Assembly: GCF_904849725.1 (NCBI RefSeq)
Contig: NC_058524.1
Coordinates: 512,042,263 to 512,106,262 of the forward strand
Source: Hordeum vulgare subsp. vulgare
Lineage: Eukaryota; Streptophyta; Magnoliopsida; Poales; Poaceae
Length of the DNA stretch: 64,000 nucleotides
Reading direction: 5' to 3'
The position numbers and the translations under genes were made by a program. Numbering within the stretch: the first letter of the stretch is position 1; each line of letters starts with the position of its first letter. The notes below the pieces were generated by a model, which searched no databases, was not told the DNA's origin, and was given only the letters and a program-made list of their open reading frames with translations. This document shows, one piece after another, positions 34,119 through 43,559 of the stretch.

Positions 34119-34649
34119 TCAAAGAAACAAAATAAGTTGTAAATTATAATTTAACAAATTTAGTATATGGATAACACCAACTATTTCTAAATATAGAATA
34201 CAAATTACTTGACAAATATGGTTGAGGAACTCACATGGAGGTAAAAAAGGAAGCATATCGACAACCACCCGAATGTCGATGTTGCCTGGCATATTATCTT
34301 CAGGACGAAGATCGAAGGTTATTTCCATACCCTCCTGAAATCCATATGCCTTGCAAAGATCTTCCCAATTTGGGCACCCAAATTCTGTGTGAAAAACTGA
34401 ATTAAATACTTTGATAACAAATGTGTGATCATGTATAGTCCTCAAGTTAGCGCTCATCGTCTCCATTCTCTCGTGGTCTTCGAAACTGAGCCTCTCTGAC
34501 ATATATCTTCTTGCATGGAAAGGGAAGAACATATCTCCATTCTTCTCAAACTTCATGCTGAAGAACCTATCGTCTCGCAGGTGAGGTGTGTCGCACATAC
34601 CCCGACAGTCGCCGCAATATTCACACTCCCAATATTCATCGTCGGACAT
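34119..34649 (-). CDS. Unrecognised cysteine-containing protein carried by the CACTA element, probable first exon
   Basis: Open frame of 176 residues starting MSDDEYWECEYCGDCRGMC. The four cysteines at the N-terminus could bind a metal. Next come FFSMKFEKNGDMFFPFHARR and, near residue 110, CPNWEDLCKAYGF then QEGMEITFDL. The last is like the end of plant B3 DNA-binding domains (Y-G-hydrophobic-E-G-D), but I would not call it B3. A good splice donor (CCAT, GTGAGT) lies at 34229-34235, so the real exon is probably 34235-34649. The tail after it (hydrophobic, ending LNYNLQLILFL) would be intron. Further exons to the left are likely but I could not join them without a stop. It could be a captured host gene or a CACTA accessory gene. 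Confidence 0.5.
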   Translation of the reverse strand: MSDDEYWECEYCGDCRGMCDTPHLRDDRFFSMKFEKNGDMFFPFHARRYMSERLSFEDHERMETMSANLRTIHDHTFVIKVFNSVFHTEFGCPNWEDLCKAYGFQEGMEITFDLRPEDNMPGNIDIRVVVDMLPFLPPCEFLNHICQVICILYLEIVGVIHILNLLNYNLQLILFL

Positions 34650-34778
34650 TTCCTGTTTTAATGTGGTAATTTAACTTATAATCCATGGAACATGTTTGTA
34701 AATGTGTAAACAACAACCGTGACACTATATCTAAAGAATTGAACATCTATATATAAACATAAGCATGAATAATAAAAA

Positions 34779-34979
34779 GGGACCTATATTTGGTGGGAAT
34801 GTTGATTCATTAACCTTTCAGGTAATTCCCAAGCACTCCATATGTCCTAGTTTCTAGCACTAGTCATGTCAAAATTCACGGAAATTTTCGGCATGACCTT
34901 TATTAAATAGTGGACATATGGAGCGCGTGAAATTTTCCGGAACGGAAATGAATCAACATTCCGACAAAACATAGGTCAC
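34779..34979. ncRNA. 200-bp imperfect foldback inside the CACTA element, candidate small-RNA precursor
   Basis: The left arm (GGGACCTATATTTGG, GGAATGTTGATTCATT, CTCCATATGTCC) is repeated in reverse complement in the right arm (GGACATATGGAG, AATGAATCAACATTCC, CATAGGTCAC). The arms are about 90 bases each, meeting near 34880. It lies about 130 bases upstream of the ATG of the minus-strand ORF. Such a transcript would form a long hairpin and could yield siRNA or miRNA-like products. Expression is inference. Confidence 0.5.
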
Positions 34980-35473
34980 TCGGACATTCCAGCAAAACTT
35001 AGCACAACTTAGCAAGCAAAAGTGAGAAACTCACTACTGTTTTATGCATTAACACCAACAAAAGGATGATATTTGTAGTCTTCATTAATTGATTAATTAG
35101 TTAATTAGTTGGTTAGTTAGCTCATTCATCATCTTTATGTGACTATTTCTATCCCTTAGATGAACAGTGTCCAACATGTCATGCAAGTGTTGTAGGTTGC
35201 TGAAATATGTATGTGCCCTTTTTCCTCTCCAAAGTTTAAAGAAGTTGTTTGAAACCATTGGTTGTCTAATTCAAATCTAATGTGCCTACTTACATGACTT
35301 TTACAAACATGAATGATTTGTTTCACATTCTTTACATAATATTTGTGTGAACCATAGGATTTTTTTCCTTCTTTCTTGTTAGCCCATCAAAAGATCTTCG
35401 ACAAACATATCTTGATTTTCTTATTAACATGCATCTCAAGATGACATCTTGAACCGATGGCCCTAAAATCAAA

Positions 35474-35720
35474 ATGGCAGCAGCCTTGGGATGCCTAGAG
35501 AGGGAGGGAAGGGGGTGGCGGCGCCTGGAGGGGAGTGGGGGGCTTACCGGAGCGGGAGGGGAAGGGGGCTTACCAGAAAGGGAGGGGGCGGTGGCGACGG
35601 CGAGGGAGGCGGCGACGACGACGGCGAGGGAGGCGGCGGCAACGACGACGACGACGACGAGGGAGGCGACGATGGCTTGAGATCGAGGAGAGAGGGGGTG
35701 GGGGAGTGGGGGAGAGTTAG
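35474..35720. repeat. Low-complexity purine- and GGC/GAC-rich stretch in the CACTA element
   Basis: Repeated GAGGGAGGCGGCGACGACG blocks. The open frames it gives on both strands encode simple G/R/D or P/S runs and are not credible proteins. Confidence 0.75.
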
Positions 35721-35754
35721 GAATTTTTTAGGCACAACGTGGAGTGTTAACTCA

Positions 35755-36120
35755 ACATAGTAGTAGCGGTGGTTCCGGAGGAGCGCTACTGCTATTGTAC
35801 TTAGCAGTAGCGCTTTTACCATGTCGGCGCTGCTACTACAGCTATTGTCGGTTACCTCGTTGGGCCCCTTTTAGGAGTAGCGATGTATGCAACGCAACGC
35901 TACTGCTATGGACCTTAGTAGTAGCGCTGGATTAGGAACGGCGCTGCTACTATAGCTACTGCGGGTGGCCTCGTTGGTCCCTGTTTATCAGTAGCGCATA
36001 ATATAAGGCCAGCGCTACTGCTAAGGACATTAGCAATAGCGCGTTGTTTTTCCGGCGCTACTGCTAAGTAGCAGCAGCGCTTTCTACTTTCCAGCGCTAC
36101 TAATAGGCTCCTACCTATAA
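35755..36120. repeat. Right subterminal repeats of the CACTA element
   Basis: Many copies of AGCGCTACTGCTA, TTAGCAGTAGCGC and AGTAGCGC in both orientations, matching 32955-33115. Confidence 0.85.
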
Positions 36121-36137
36121 GGTTTTTCCTAGTAGTG

Positions 36138-37094
36138 TGCCTTTCCGCGTCATAAATTTTTCCCGCAATTTTGTTCGACTAAATTTCTTGCCGCCACTTT
36201 TTTCCCACCATAAATCATTCAAAAACAATACATCAATATAAATAAATATTCAAAAAATTACACGATGTCATTTATACCTCACCATCAATAAGGATATCGT
36301 TCCGAATAAAATTAAGTGTCACAATAGTTTGAAAAAATATCCCAAAGCATGCACATATCACGAGTAATATTTCGTTGGAGTCAACCTATTATCACCTGAA
36401 CAAAAATGTTAGACACGAATTTTTTTCTGCTATCACAAGTTTCAAAATAGGAGTTCATGTATGTGTTCATCACCTCAAAAAGGAAATCAAAGACTGAAAA
36501 AAAATATTCGACCACGTCATCTCCTCCTTATTTGCTACTTTGATGATATTTTTTACCTAATTAATTACATACATCATCAAGGATATTAGCACTTATCTTT
36601 GCATGTCACATACGGTTTCCTACTTTACCAATTTAGCTAATAAAATAGACCTATGATTTCCTAATTATATAACTTATTAATAAACATGACACGTGAAATA
36701 ACATCACATTTATTCAATGCAATGGCCAATTATTTCACAATATTTTTCTTAATTAGCATATTAAGAACGTCTTGCATGTGTAACTGAAATGATGCATCTT
36801 AAAGGTCTAACATTGATTGACAATATAGTCAAATAATTTTGTTTAAATTCTGACCCTAACTCAACCTTAATGTTCAATAGAAGTCCTAATTGTGACTTAA
36901 TGACAAAAGTAAAAACATCTTGCATGTCAAAAAAGAGAATACTTATCAACACATCTAACTTGATCTACAAACTTATATTACTTCCAAACAGTAAACATCC
37001 CATAGCTAATGACGGGCTACAAAACTAACAAATATCCATCGTGCATGCATAAAAAACCATGTATTGCAAACATCATACCTTGCTCTTCAATTTC
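36138..37094. other. A/T-rich region without a recognisable feature
   Basis: No gene, LTR or inverted repeat end was found in these 950 bases. Open frames are shorter than 65 codons. Confidence 0.4.
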
Positions 37095-37763
37095 GGACCA
37101 GTTCTTTTGAGCCATTTTGTGAAATAAGCTCTTGTGGAAATAACCCCCAGTTAAGTGCGTGTGGAAATAAGCTTAAAATAATAAGGTAGCAGTTTCTTTT
37201 TAGTGTCTGTTTTTCAGCTTATTTGTAGTGTAGCCAGTGAAAAGTATGTAATGTCCTTGGACTGTGTTGTTGTTCTCATTAAGCTATATTAACTTCCAAA
37301 CACCACACCATGTTATAGTCAAACAAAAAGAGATCATTTTCTGACATACACATATCTTACATGTATCATTGTCTTACATACTAGTACTTGATAGTTGATA
37401 GGAAGACATGAGCATTACATGGTTGTCCCAAGAAAAAAAATACACCCTGGATCTTCAAATTAATATGAAGGAAAAACAAAAAAAATATTCATATGCATTG
37501 AAAGCCTCACTGTCAATACAAATAGTACTACTCATCTAGCAGTGCATGTAATCAACATATATATTACGTATGCATATGGATAAACATCTAGAAGTTCAGC
37601 CAAATCAACATCATGTTTAGGGGATACCAGTGCATTCGAAAATAGAAATTTGTTAATAATCTAGTAGTTCAGGAAAAAAGCAGTGGAGCTCCTGCGGGAA
37701 GGGCTGCTGCTGCTTGGGTGGCTAGGTAGGGCGCCGAAGATAGGTGCAACAGCGTCGTCGTAA

Positions 37764-38038
37764 GAGAAAGTACAATAAGGTACAGTCAGCAGGCTGTAAG
37801 AATTAAAATAATATATTTTAGCTGAGTTGGGTGAGAGAGAAGAGGAGAGAGAAGGAAAGCGGGCTCTTCGTGAAGAGCTAGCTCTAGCACGTGCTCCTAG
37901 GTATTTTGTGAGAATGAAAGGTGGGCCATATATGATAAAAATAATACTCTTTTATAGCTAACTATTGTACAACCTATATATAAGATGGGTTATAAGATGG
38001 CTTATAGCCAGCACTTGGTTATACTATTAACCATGCTC
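37764..38038. mobile_element. Tourist/Harbinger-type MITE
   Basis: 275 bp between TAA (37761-37763) and TAA (38039-38041). The right end in reverse complement starts GAGCATGGTTAATAGTATAA, the left starts GAGAAAGTACAATAAGG, so the terminal repeats are imperfect. The interior (AGCTCTTCACGAAGAGCC on one strand) is a sequence I recall as repetitive in wheat relatives. Confidence 0.65.
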
Positions 38039-38260
38039 TAAGCTGAGGAAGCGTCGTAGGAAGGCAACTCGATCGGCGAAAGCTTCTAGGGACAGGCGTC
38101 AGAGGCGGCGGCGGCGGCTCCCTAGGGACCTGTGGCGGCGGCTCCTCAACAGGAGGAACCCTAAATTCAATGTCGAGAACCACGAACAACACGAGACGGA
38201 CAAGTGAATAGTTTTTCCTACCGGGTGAGAAGAGGCTGGGTAGTGGCACTTTGCCTATAA

Positions 38261-38533
38261 GACTGGTTGTAATGGGAAGTATCATATACTAGTATCATGC
38301 ATATGATACTAGTGTATGATACTACACCCGTAATCCATAGTATCATATGTTAGTATCATAGGATAGGTCATTTATTGCCAAGCATGACACATAGTAGCAC
38401 AATATTTAATATGATACGGTATCATGATATGATACTCAACCCTCTCTTTTTTCATTTAATTATGTGTCACCTCATCAAAATTGCTTAGTTGGCATGCATG
38501 ATAATAGCTATGATACTCCCCCTACGACCAGCC
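38261..38533. mobile_element. Second Tourist/Harbinger-type MITE
   Basis: 273 bp between TAA (38258-38260) and TAA (38534-38536). Ends: GACTGGTTGTAATGGGAAGT and, in reverse complement, GGCTGGTCGTAGGGGGAGT. The interior has repeated ATGATACT motifs. Confidence 0.75.
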
Positions 38534-38736
38534 TAATACTTCCAAAGAACGGTAGCATTGTGATATACCTTTCGCCTTTAAGTGAGCTTATGGGAAAGCT
38601 GCCCTCTCTCATCTTTTTCTATGGGCGGTGCTCTGCGCCGCCGCGTCGGTCAAAACTTTTGGTCAGCCACATGCGGATCGCCCGATCCGCTAGCTGCACG
38701 CGGGCCGCACCGTTAGATATTTATGCAGTAAAATAT

Positions 38737-39115
38737 TTTAATGCAACAAATTTCGTCCATGATGCAGCAATTTTTGTCCACGGTTGCAATAAAAATATAG
38801 TTGTAGCAAAAAAAATCAACGTGGTCATAACAAAAAAAAACAAAGCTGACGATGCGTGGTAGCAAAATAAAACAAGGGTTGTAGCAAAAATAGTCCGGTG
38901 AACTCGGGTTGCAACTCTGACGAACGTGTATGCAACTTTTTTAGTAAACGGTTGCGACAAAAAATGATACCGGTTGTAGCAAAAATTAACACGGTTGTAG
39001 CAAAAAAAACGGTTGTAGCAAAAAATCCGACGAACTGAGGTTGCAACGAAACGTATATGCAGCTTTTTTAATGGACAAATATAATAAATTTGGACACCGG
39101 TTATAGCAAATTTAA
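38737..39115. repeat. Degenerate short repeats around GGTTGTAGCAAAAA
   Basis: At least eight spaced copies of (C)GGTTGTAGCAAAAA or close variants, with GGTTGCAAC and CGACGAAC in between. They are not a strict tandem array. They form part of a repetitive sequence of unknown class. Confidence 0.6.
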
Positions 39116-39562
39116 ACGATCACCAGAGAGGGAAAATGTTGCATGGCCATACGCGCGGGTCGCGCGCGAGATGCGTGGGCAGCGAGCGACCCGCGCGTTG
39201 CTTCTGCCGACGCGCTGAAGGAAAACGTTTCCCTTTTTCTATTGTGAAGGAAACCTCATGAAAATAAATTAAGCATTTCCTTTAAAAACAAGTTCTTTTA
39301 AGCTTTTAACTTATTTTAACAATAAGCTTCTAAAAGCTATTATCTCTATAAATTAATATAAAAACATTTAAATCATTATTATAACGATCTTAATGTTTTT
39401 TATTAGTTTATGAAAGGATTACAAAAGAATTGGCCCTTAGTAGTACTCCACAAATGAAATACTGTCTAAAACAAGAGAGAATGCATACTTAGAAACTAAT
39501 CAAACAAAGTAAAAACATCATGTATGCGGACGTAATTAAAAAAAGATAGATCTTAGGGGTTA

Positions 39563-40522
39563 GAGCAACTTTAACGGGGCGATTCATTTCGTTCGCCGCC
39601 GTCTATTTTGGTTCGTACATACAAAAATGATGGCTCAACACACGGACTCATTGTCAAAACGAGTCTGCGCCGACTCATTTCTGATCCAAATTTGAGATTG
39701 AAATACATCGACACGGACGCAAAGCGGACAAGCGCGTCCTCTCAGTGTCCGCCACAACTACTTGCGGTCAACATAATTAATGACGGTTACCCTCCGCGGG
39801 CCCATACGTTAGCGACCGCGGCCGGCCTTTTTTAATCCGAACATGCGAAGGGAGTTCAGCCTCATCTGCTTCCACACCCCCGTCCCCATCTCGCAACACC
39901 TGTGTTCCCTCGTCGGCGACCCTAGCCAGCAGCCATGGCCGGCTCCGTCCAAAACAACGACAACACCCCCGTCGTCTATGCCCGCGCGCTGCACCCGGAG
40001 AAGGTCGCCTACCTCCATCATAAGACGGCCCTCGCGGAGGTGTGCGCCCGTGTTGCGCCACCAGTAGCCACGGTCGGCTCCGCCCAAAACAACGGCAACA
40101 CCCCCATCGTCTATGCCCGTGCGCTCCTCTTGGAGGTGGTCGCCTACCTCCAGCATCGTCGTGCTGCACCATCGCCGCCACCAGCACTGCTCGCATCGGC
40201 ACAGGCAGCCCCTGCGCAGGCTCAGCCCGACCTCAACGCCGATGACGAGGACGCCTAGGGTGTTTTTCTTTTGTTTAATTATAATATAATGGGATACGTA
40301 GACTCTCGCCAGGCTTTGAGGCCAGCTTTTAATGTTTAATTAATACTTCTTTATTATTTTCTGAAATGCTATTTTTATGCGTCGGTAAAAAATAGATCGG
40401 GCTAGTTTGGACGCATGCGACGTCCCAATCTTTTAGACGGACGCTCGTGTTCATCAAACCGGTCCAAATAAATAAAAAACAGACAAAATTGGCGTTAAGT
40501 CGATCGTCCGTTAGAGTTGCTC
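39563..40522 (+). mobile_element. Harbinger-like element carrying an ORF
   Basis: 960 bp between TTA (39560-39562) and TTA (40523-40525). Ends: GAGCAACTTTAACGGGGCGA and, in reverse complement, GAGCAACTCTAACGGACGAT. The 3-bp TTA duplication fits PIF/Harbinger. It has no transposase but contains an intact reading frame. A shorter relative without the ORF lies at 42224-42695. Confidence 0.75.
39935..40258 (+). CDS. Small ORF with a 45-residue internal tandem duplication, carried by the Harbinger-like element
   Basis: 107 residues from ATG (context GCAGCCATGG, a good plant start) to TAG at 40256. The protein begins MAGSVQNNDNTPVVYARAL and repeats itself from residue 48: GSAQNNGNTPIVYARAL. The DNA repeat period is 135 bp (39941 and 40076), so the frame is kept. 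The C-terminus is alanine/proline rich and acidic (DLNADDEDA). No known domain is recognised. It may be a captured gene fragment; retention of the frame after duplication is the only hint of function. Confidence 0.45.
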   Translation: MAGSVQNNDNTPVVYARALHPEKVAYLHHKTALAEVCARVAPPVATVGSAQNNGNTPIVYARALLLEVVAYLQHRRAAPSPPPALLASAQAAPAQAQPDLNADDEDA

Positions 40523-40525
40523 TTA

Positions 40526-41440
40526 CACGCAGCCGGCTGCCTCCTATTCTGGCGGTAGTTGCTCCCGCTTGATCGCGTGGCTGCACGTGCGATGGGTCAG
40601 TAGGCGCGCGTTGCCACGGATCACGGGTCCTTTCTGTCAATTTATACCTGTAGTGTGTTTTTTATTTTGCCAATTTTATTAGGCAGGGGTTCTATTGGAC
40701 AAAAATTTCTGTGGGCTATGGCGAGACGATCAGGTCACACGCTAATGCCCTTGCCATTAACGAGGATGTGAAGCCGGGGGAAGAAAAAGAGGGTGGCCCC
40801 GTGGCGCTGTCCTTCTGCAACTCCTGCACGCCCGTCCTCTCCAACTCCTGTAGGCTGGAGGTGAGACAACAGACATGGAAGGAGACGGGCGAGAGGGAGA
40901 GAGACATGGTCGTAGAAGTGACGGTGCATCCTTCCGGCCCGTGGCGCGGCAGGTCAGCTGCTCCGGCTGCTAGAGTGGCAGACGCATGCCTCCCTGCGTT
41001 GGGATAGCCGAGGATGCATGCTGATGGATGACCATGGATGAGCAGCCCTAGGCAAGACCGATCCATTGCGGGATTTGGTAGGCTGCGTTGGAAAACGGCG
41101 ATCGGTGCGCCGCGGCAGCGCCTCTGCGAGAGAATACGCGGACGGAGGGGAGTACTCGATTGCACCGTGGAAAATGCGGGTTTGCGGCAGGCTCTACTCG
41201 TAGTAGGTAGATACACTAGTAACTGTACGGCGCGACGTACCAGACCCACGGGCTGCGTTGCTTGTATAGCTCCTACCCTAGTTCTACTTCTGGTAGGAGG
41301 GGGCGCATGGATAGGAGTAACCGGAGATTGATTGATGTATCCGGCAAATTAATGCCGTGCCTTTTTCCCCTCTTGCAATACATGTGATGGATAGGGGGCT
41401 TAATTAATTCATGTGCTTTTTGAAACAGTCTGCAGCTATA
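40526..41440. other. G/C-rich region of unknown content
   Basis: Open frames occur on both strands (for example 40716-41249 minus, 40711-41007 plus) but overlap each other, lack recognisable motifs and have no promoter or splice context that I trust. It may be a decayed gene or transposon. Confidence 0.3.
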
Positions 41441-41779
41441 TTAATAAGTGACAAATGCAAGGGTCTGGATGCAAAACGACCAACCCTGATCCACCCTGTC
41501 CACTTGACGCGCTGTGAATGGCTATGGACTAAAAATGCACAAGACTTGCAAGTTGTAGGACTAAATAGGTGCACTTTGTAAGTTGTAGGACCAAACCATC
41601 ACATGTGTTGCAAGTTCTAGAACTTGAGGGTGCTATTACCTCTTATTTTATGTTTGGCCTTTTCGGAAATTCCGTTGGTAGCAGTGGTACATGAAGGACA
41701 TTGTTTTTTTAACCTTTTGACCTTACAAATTACAAAATTAATCCTACTTTTAAAAAAAATTGAATTTGACTTTTTTTAT

Positions 41780-42175
41780 GTCAACATTCTTGACGTCTCC
41801 TACGGGCCCGCACGGCACGACCGGCTGATCTGTTGAATCTCTAATGTGGCAAAGGACGAAACGACGGGATCTGGCCTTGTACCACACGCCAAGGACCCTG
41901 ACGTCTGGTATCAAACGCAAGAGACATTGACGTCTGGTCGCAGCAAATTACACAAACATTTTTTAATAAAATATGCCTCGTCATCCAAACACCAAGCTCA
42001 TGATGTTTGATATTAGACGTCAGGGTCCTTAGCGTCTGGTCGAGGACCAAACGACAGGGTCGCTGACGTGTGTGGTATCAAGCCACATCAAAGACAGGGT
42101 CACTCGTACCAGACGTCAGGGACATTGACATTTATCATGTAAATCAGACGTTAGAGATGTTAACGTCACTAAAAG
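41780..42175. repeat. Scattered palindromic ACGTCTGG / CCAGACGT motif cluster
   Basis: GACGTCTGGT, AGACGTCAGGG, AGCGTCTGGTCG, CCAGACGTCAGGGAC and CAGACGTTAGAG occur at least seven times in both orientations within 400 bases, often next to CAAACG or GTATCAA. Before it (41530-41640) GCAAGTTGTAGGAC repeats three times. This may be the subterminal part of an unknown DNA transposon. Confidence 0.5.
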
Positions 42176-42223
42176 AGGTCATATTTAATTATTTTAAAGT
42201 AAAATTAATTTTAAAAATTGTTA

Positions 42224-42695
42224 GAGAAACTCTAATGGGGCCATCTATTTCGTCTGGCCTCATCCGTTTGGGTCGGCGCGGACAAAACGAATGACCCAAC
42301 GCCCCGATTCATTTTCAAAACACGTCTGCTCCGCGTTCGCTCCGTGTCCACGTCGATCCATTTCCGATCCAAATTTGGGTCTGAAATGCGTCGGCACGAA
42401 CGCGAAGCGGATGCACGCGCTCTCTTCATGTCCGCCTCCAACCACCGCGGTCTTCGTGGTCGGTTTTTAATGTTTAATATGCATTTTTAGTATTTTGGCA
42501 AATATTTTATGTATATTTTTTGTACGTCGGTAAAAATGGATCGGTCCAACGTTGGACGCATGCATAGATCCAAACGTCGAAGAGGACTTTTGTGTTCGTT
42601 GGGTCGACCAAAACGAATAAAAAACGGACAAAATTGTTGTCCGTTTGAATCGGTGTGAAGTATTTTTTTTAAGGAGATCGGTGTTGAAGTTGCCC
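42224..42695 (+). mobile_element. Short deletion derivative of the Harbinger-like element
   Basis: 472 bp between TTA (42221-42223) and TTA (42696-42698). Ends GAGAAACTCTAATGGGGC and, in reverse complement, GGGCAACTTCAACACCG. The outer parts match 39563-39830 and 40270-40520, while the ORF-bearing middle is absent. It has the structure of a MITE formed by internal deletion. Confidence 0.7.
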
Positions 42696-42698
42696 TTA

Positions 42699-43559
42699 AG
42701 CCAAAAGGTAAAAAAAAATGTTTGTGGACGCGGGTAAGAGTAGGGCTGATTGAGCGGAGCCGGAAAGTTGCTCTGGTGCATTGCTGCATTGAACAGTGAG
42801 ACTGGATCGATGGATAGAATTCAAGGGCAATGCATGGCCTATTGCGATGTGTGCGTATGCACCAACATTGGGAACACATTTGTTGTCGTTCGTGAATAGT
42901 GAAATGCATGGGTTACGGTATGGTGGCACTAGCATTCACGGGGCATAGGGTATGGCGGTATAGCACAGTCGGAGGGCGAGAGGTCTATGATTTTCCGCCC
43001 TGCAAGATGGCCACTGTGCCCTTGGTTGGGTTGATTTGGTGGGATGTTCAGCGGACAAAGAATATGGGGGTAGACTAGCTGCTCTACATTTTTGGTTGAT
43101 CATGAGTTGGCCAACGTTGCCAAAAATGAATTAGTCTAAGGAAAGTAGGGATGGTAATGACCGTATCCTGCAGGTAAAAATCCTATCAGGATTAGTGTAT
43201 GGGACAAAAAATATATCCACAGATATATAAATAAAAAAATCTAAAACTAATCGGGTGGAGCGGGTACGGATATGGGATCATATAACCCATGAAATATCAA
43301 AGAATGATGTAAAAAAGAAATAAACTTTATTTTTAATTTAGAAACCATCTATGATTTATTTAACATAGAAGATATTGAGAACTCTTATTCGTTTTCGTTG
43401 ACACAAAAAGCATGCTACCCAAATATTTTATCTCTCAATTCTTTCGCCTTGAGCTCTAGCACCGTTACAAATCTCCGCTTCCCTCTGTGAAGGACATATC
43501 TATTTACTTTATGCAATGTTTATTTCTATTTGAGTATCAATTTTCTCTTATAAAGCATG
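42699..43559. other. Region without recognisable genes
   Basis: A/T-rich; a stretch near 43145-43300 has GGTACGGATATGGG-like and CCTGCAGGTAAAAATCC-like pieces common in grass repeats. Nothing firm. Confidence 0.3.

Larger units (their letters stand above)
32935..36137. mobile_element. Non-autonomous CACTA transposon
   Basis: 3203 bp. The left end is CACTACTAGGGAAAACCCTA and the right end in reverse complement is CACTACTAGGAAAAACCTTA, the terminal repeat of CACTA elements. The flanking triplets are TGT (32932-32934) and TGC (36138-36140), a 3-bp duplication with one change. Both ends contain many subterminal copies of AGCGCTACTGCTA or its complement, where CACTA transposase binds. No transposase gene is present. 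Inside are a Stowaway MITE, an unrecognised ORF and a long foldback. Confidence 0.9.
37095..39436. mobile_element. Possible Harbinger-like element containing two MITEs
   Basis: The ends match as inverted repeats: GGACCAGTTCTTTTG (left) and, in reverse complement, GGGCCAATTCTTTTG (right), 13 of 15 bases. The flanking triplets are TTC (37092-37094) and TTA (39437-39439), which fits a PIF/Harbinger TWA target with one change. Near both ends AATAAGCTT-type motifs recur. No transposase is visible. The short terminal match leaves room for chance. Confidence 0.35.

Noticed and set aside
34119..34649. A B3 transcription factor
   Set aside because: Only the last 15 or so residues resemble B3; the N-terminal cysteine cluster and the rest do not fit well enough.
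35474..35822. Several overlapping open frames on both strands
   Set aside because: They come from purine-rich GGC/GAC repeats; the encoded proteins are simple G/R/D or P/S runs.
40716..41249. 177-codon minus-strand open frame as a host gene
   Set aside because: It overlaps an equally open plus-strand frame, has no recognisable domain, and the region is simply G/C-rich.
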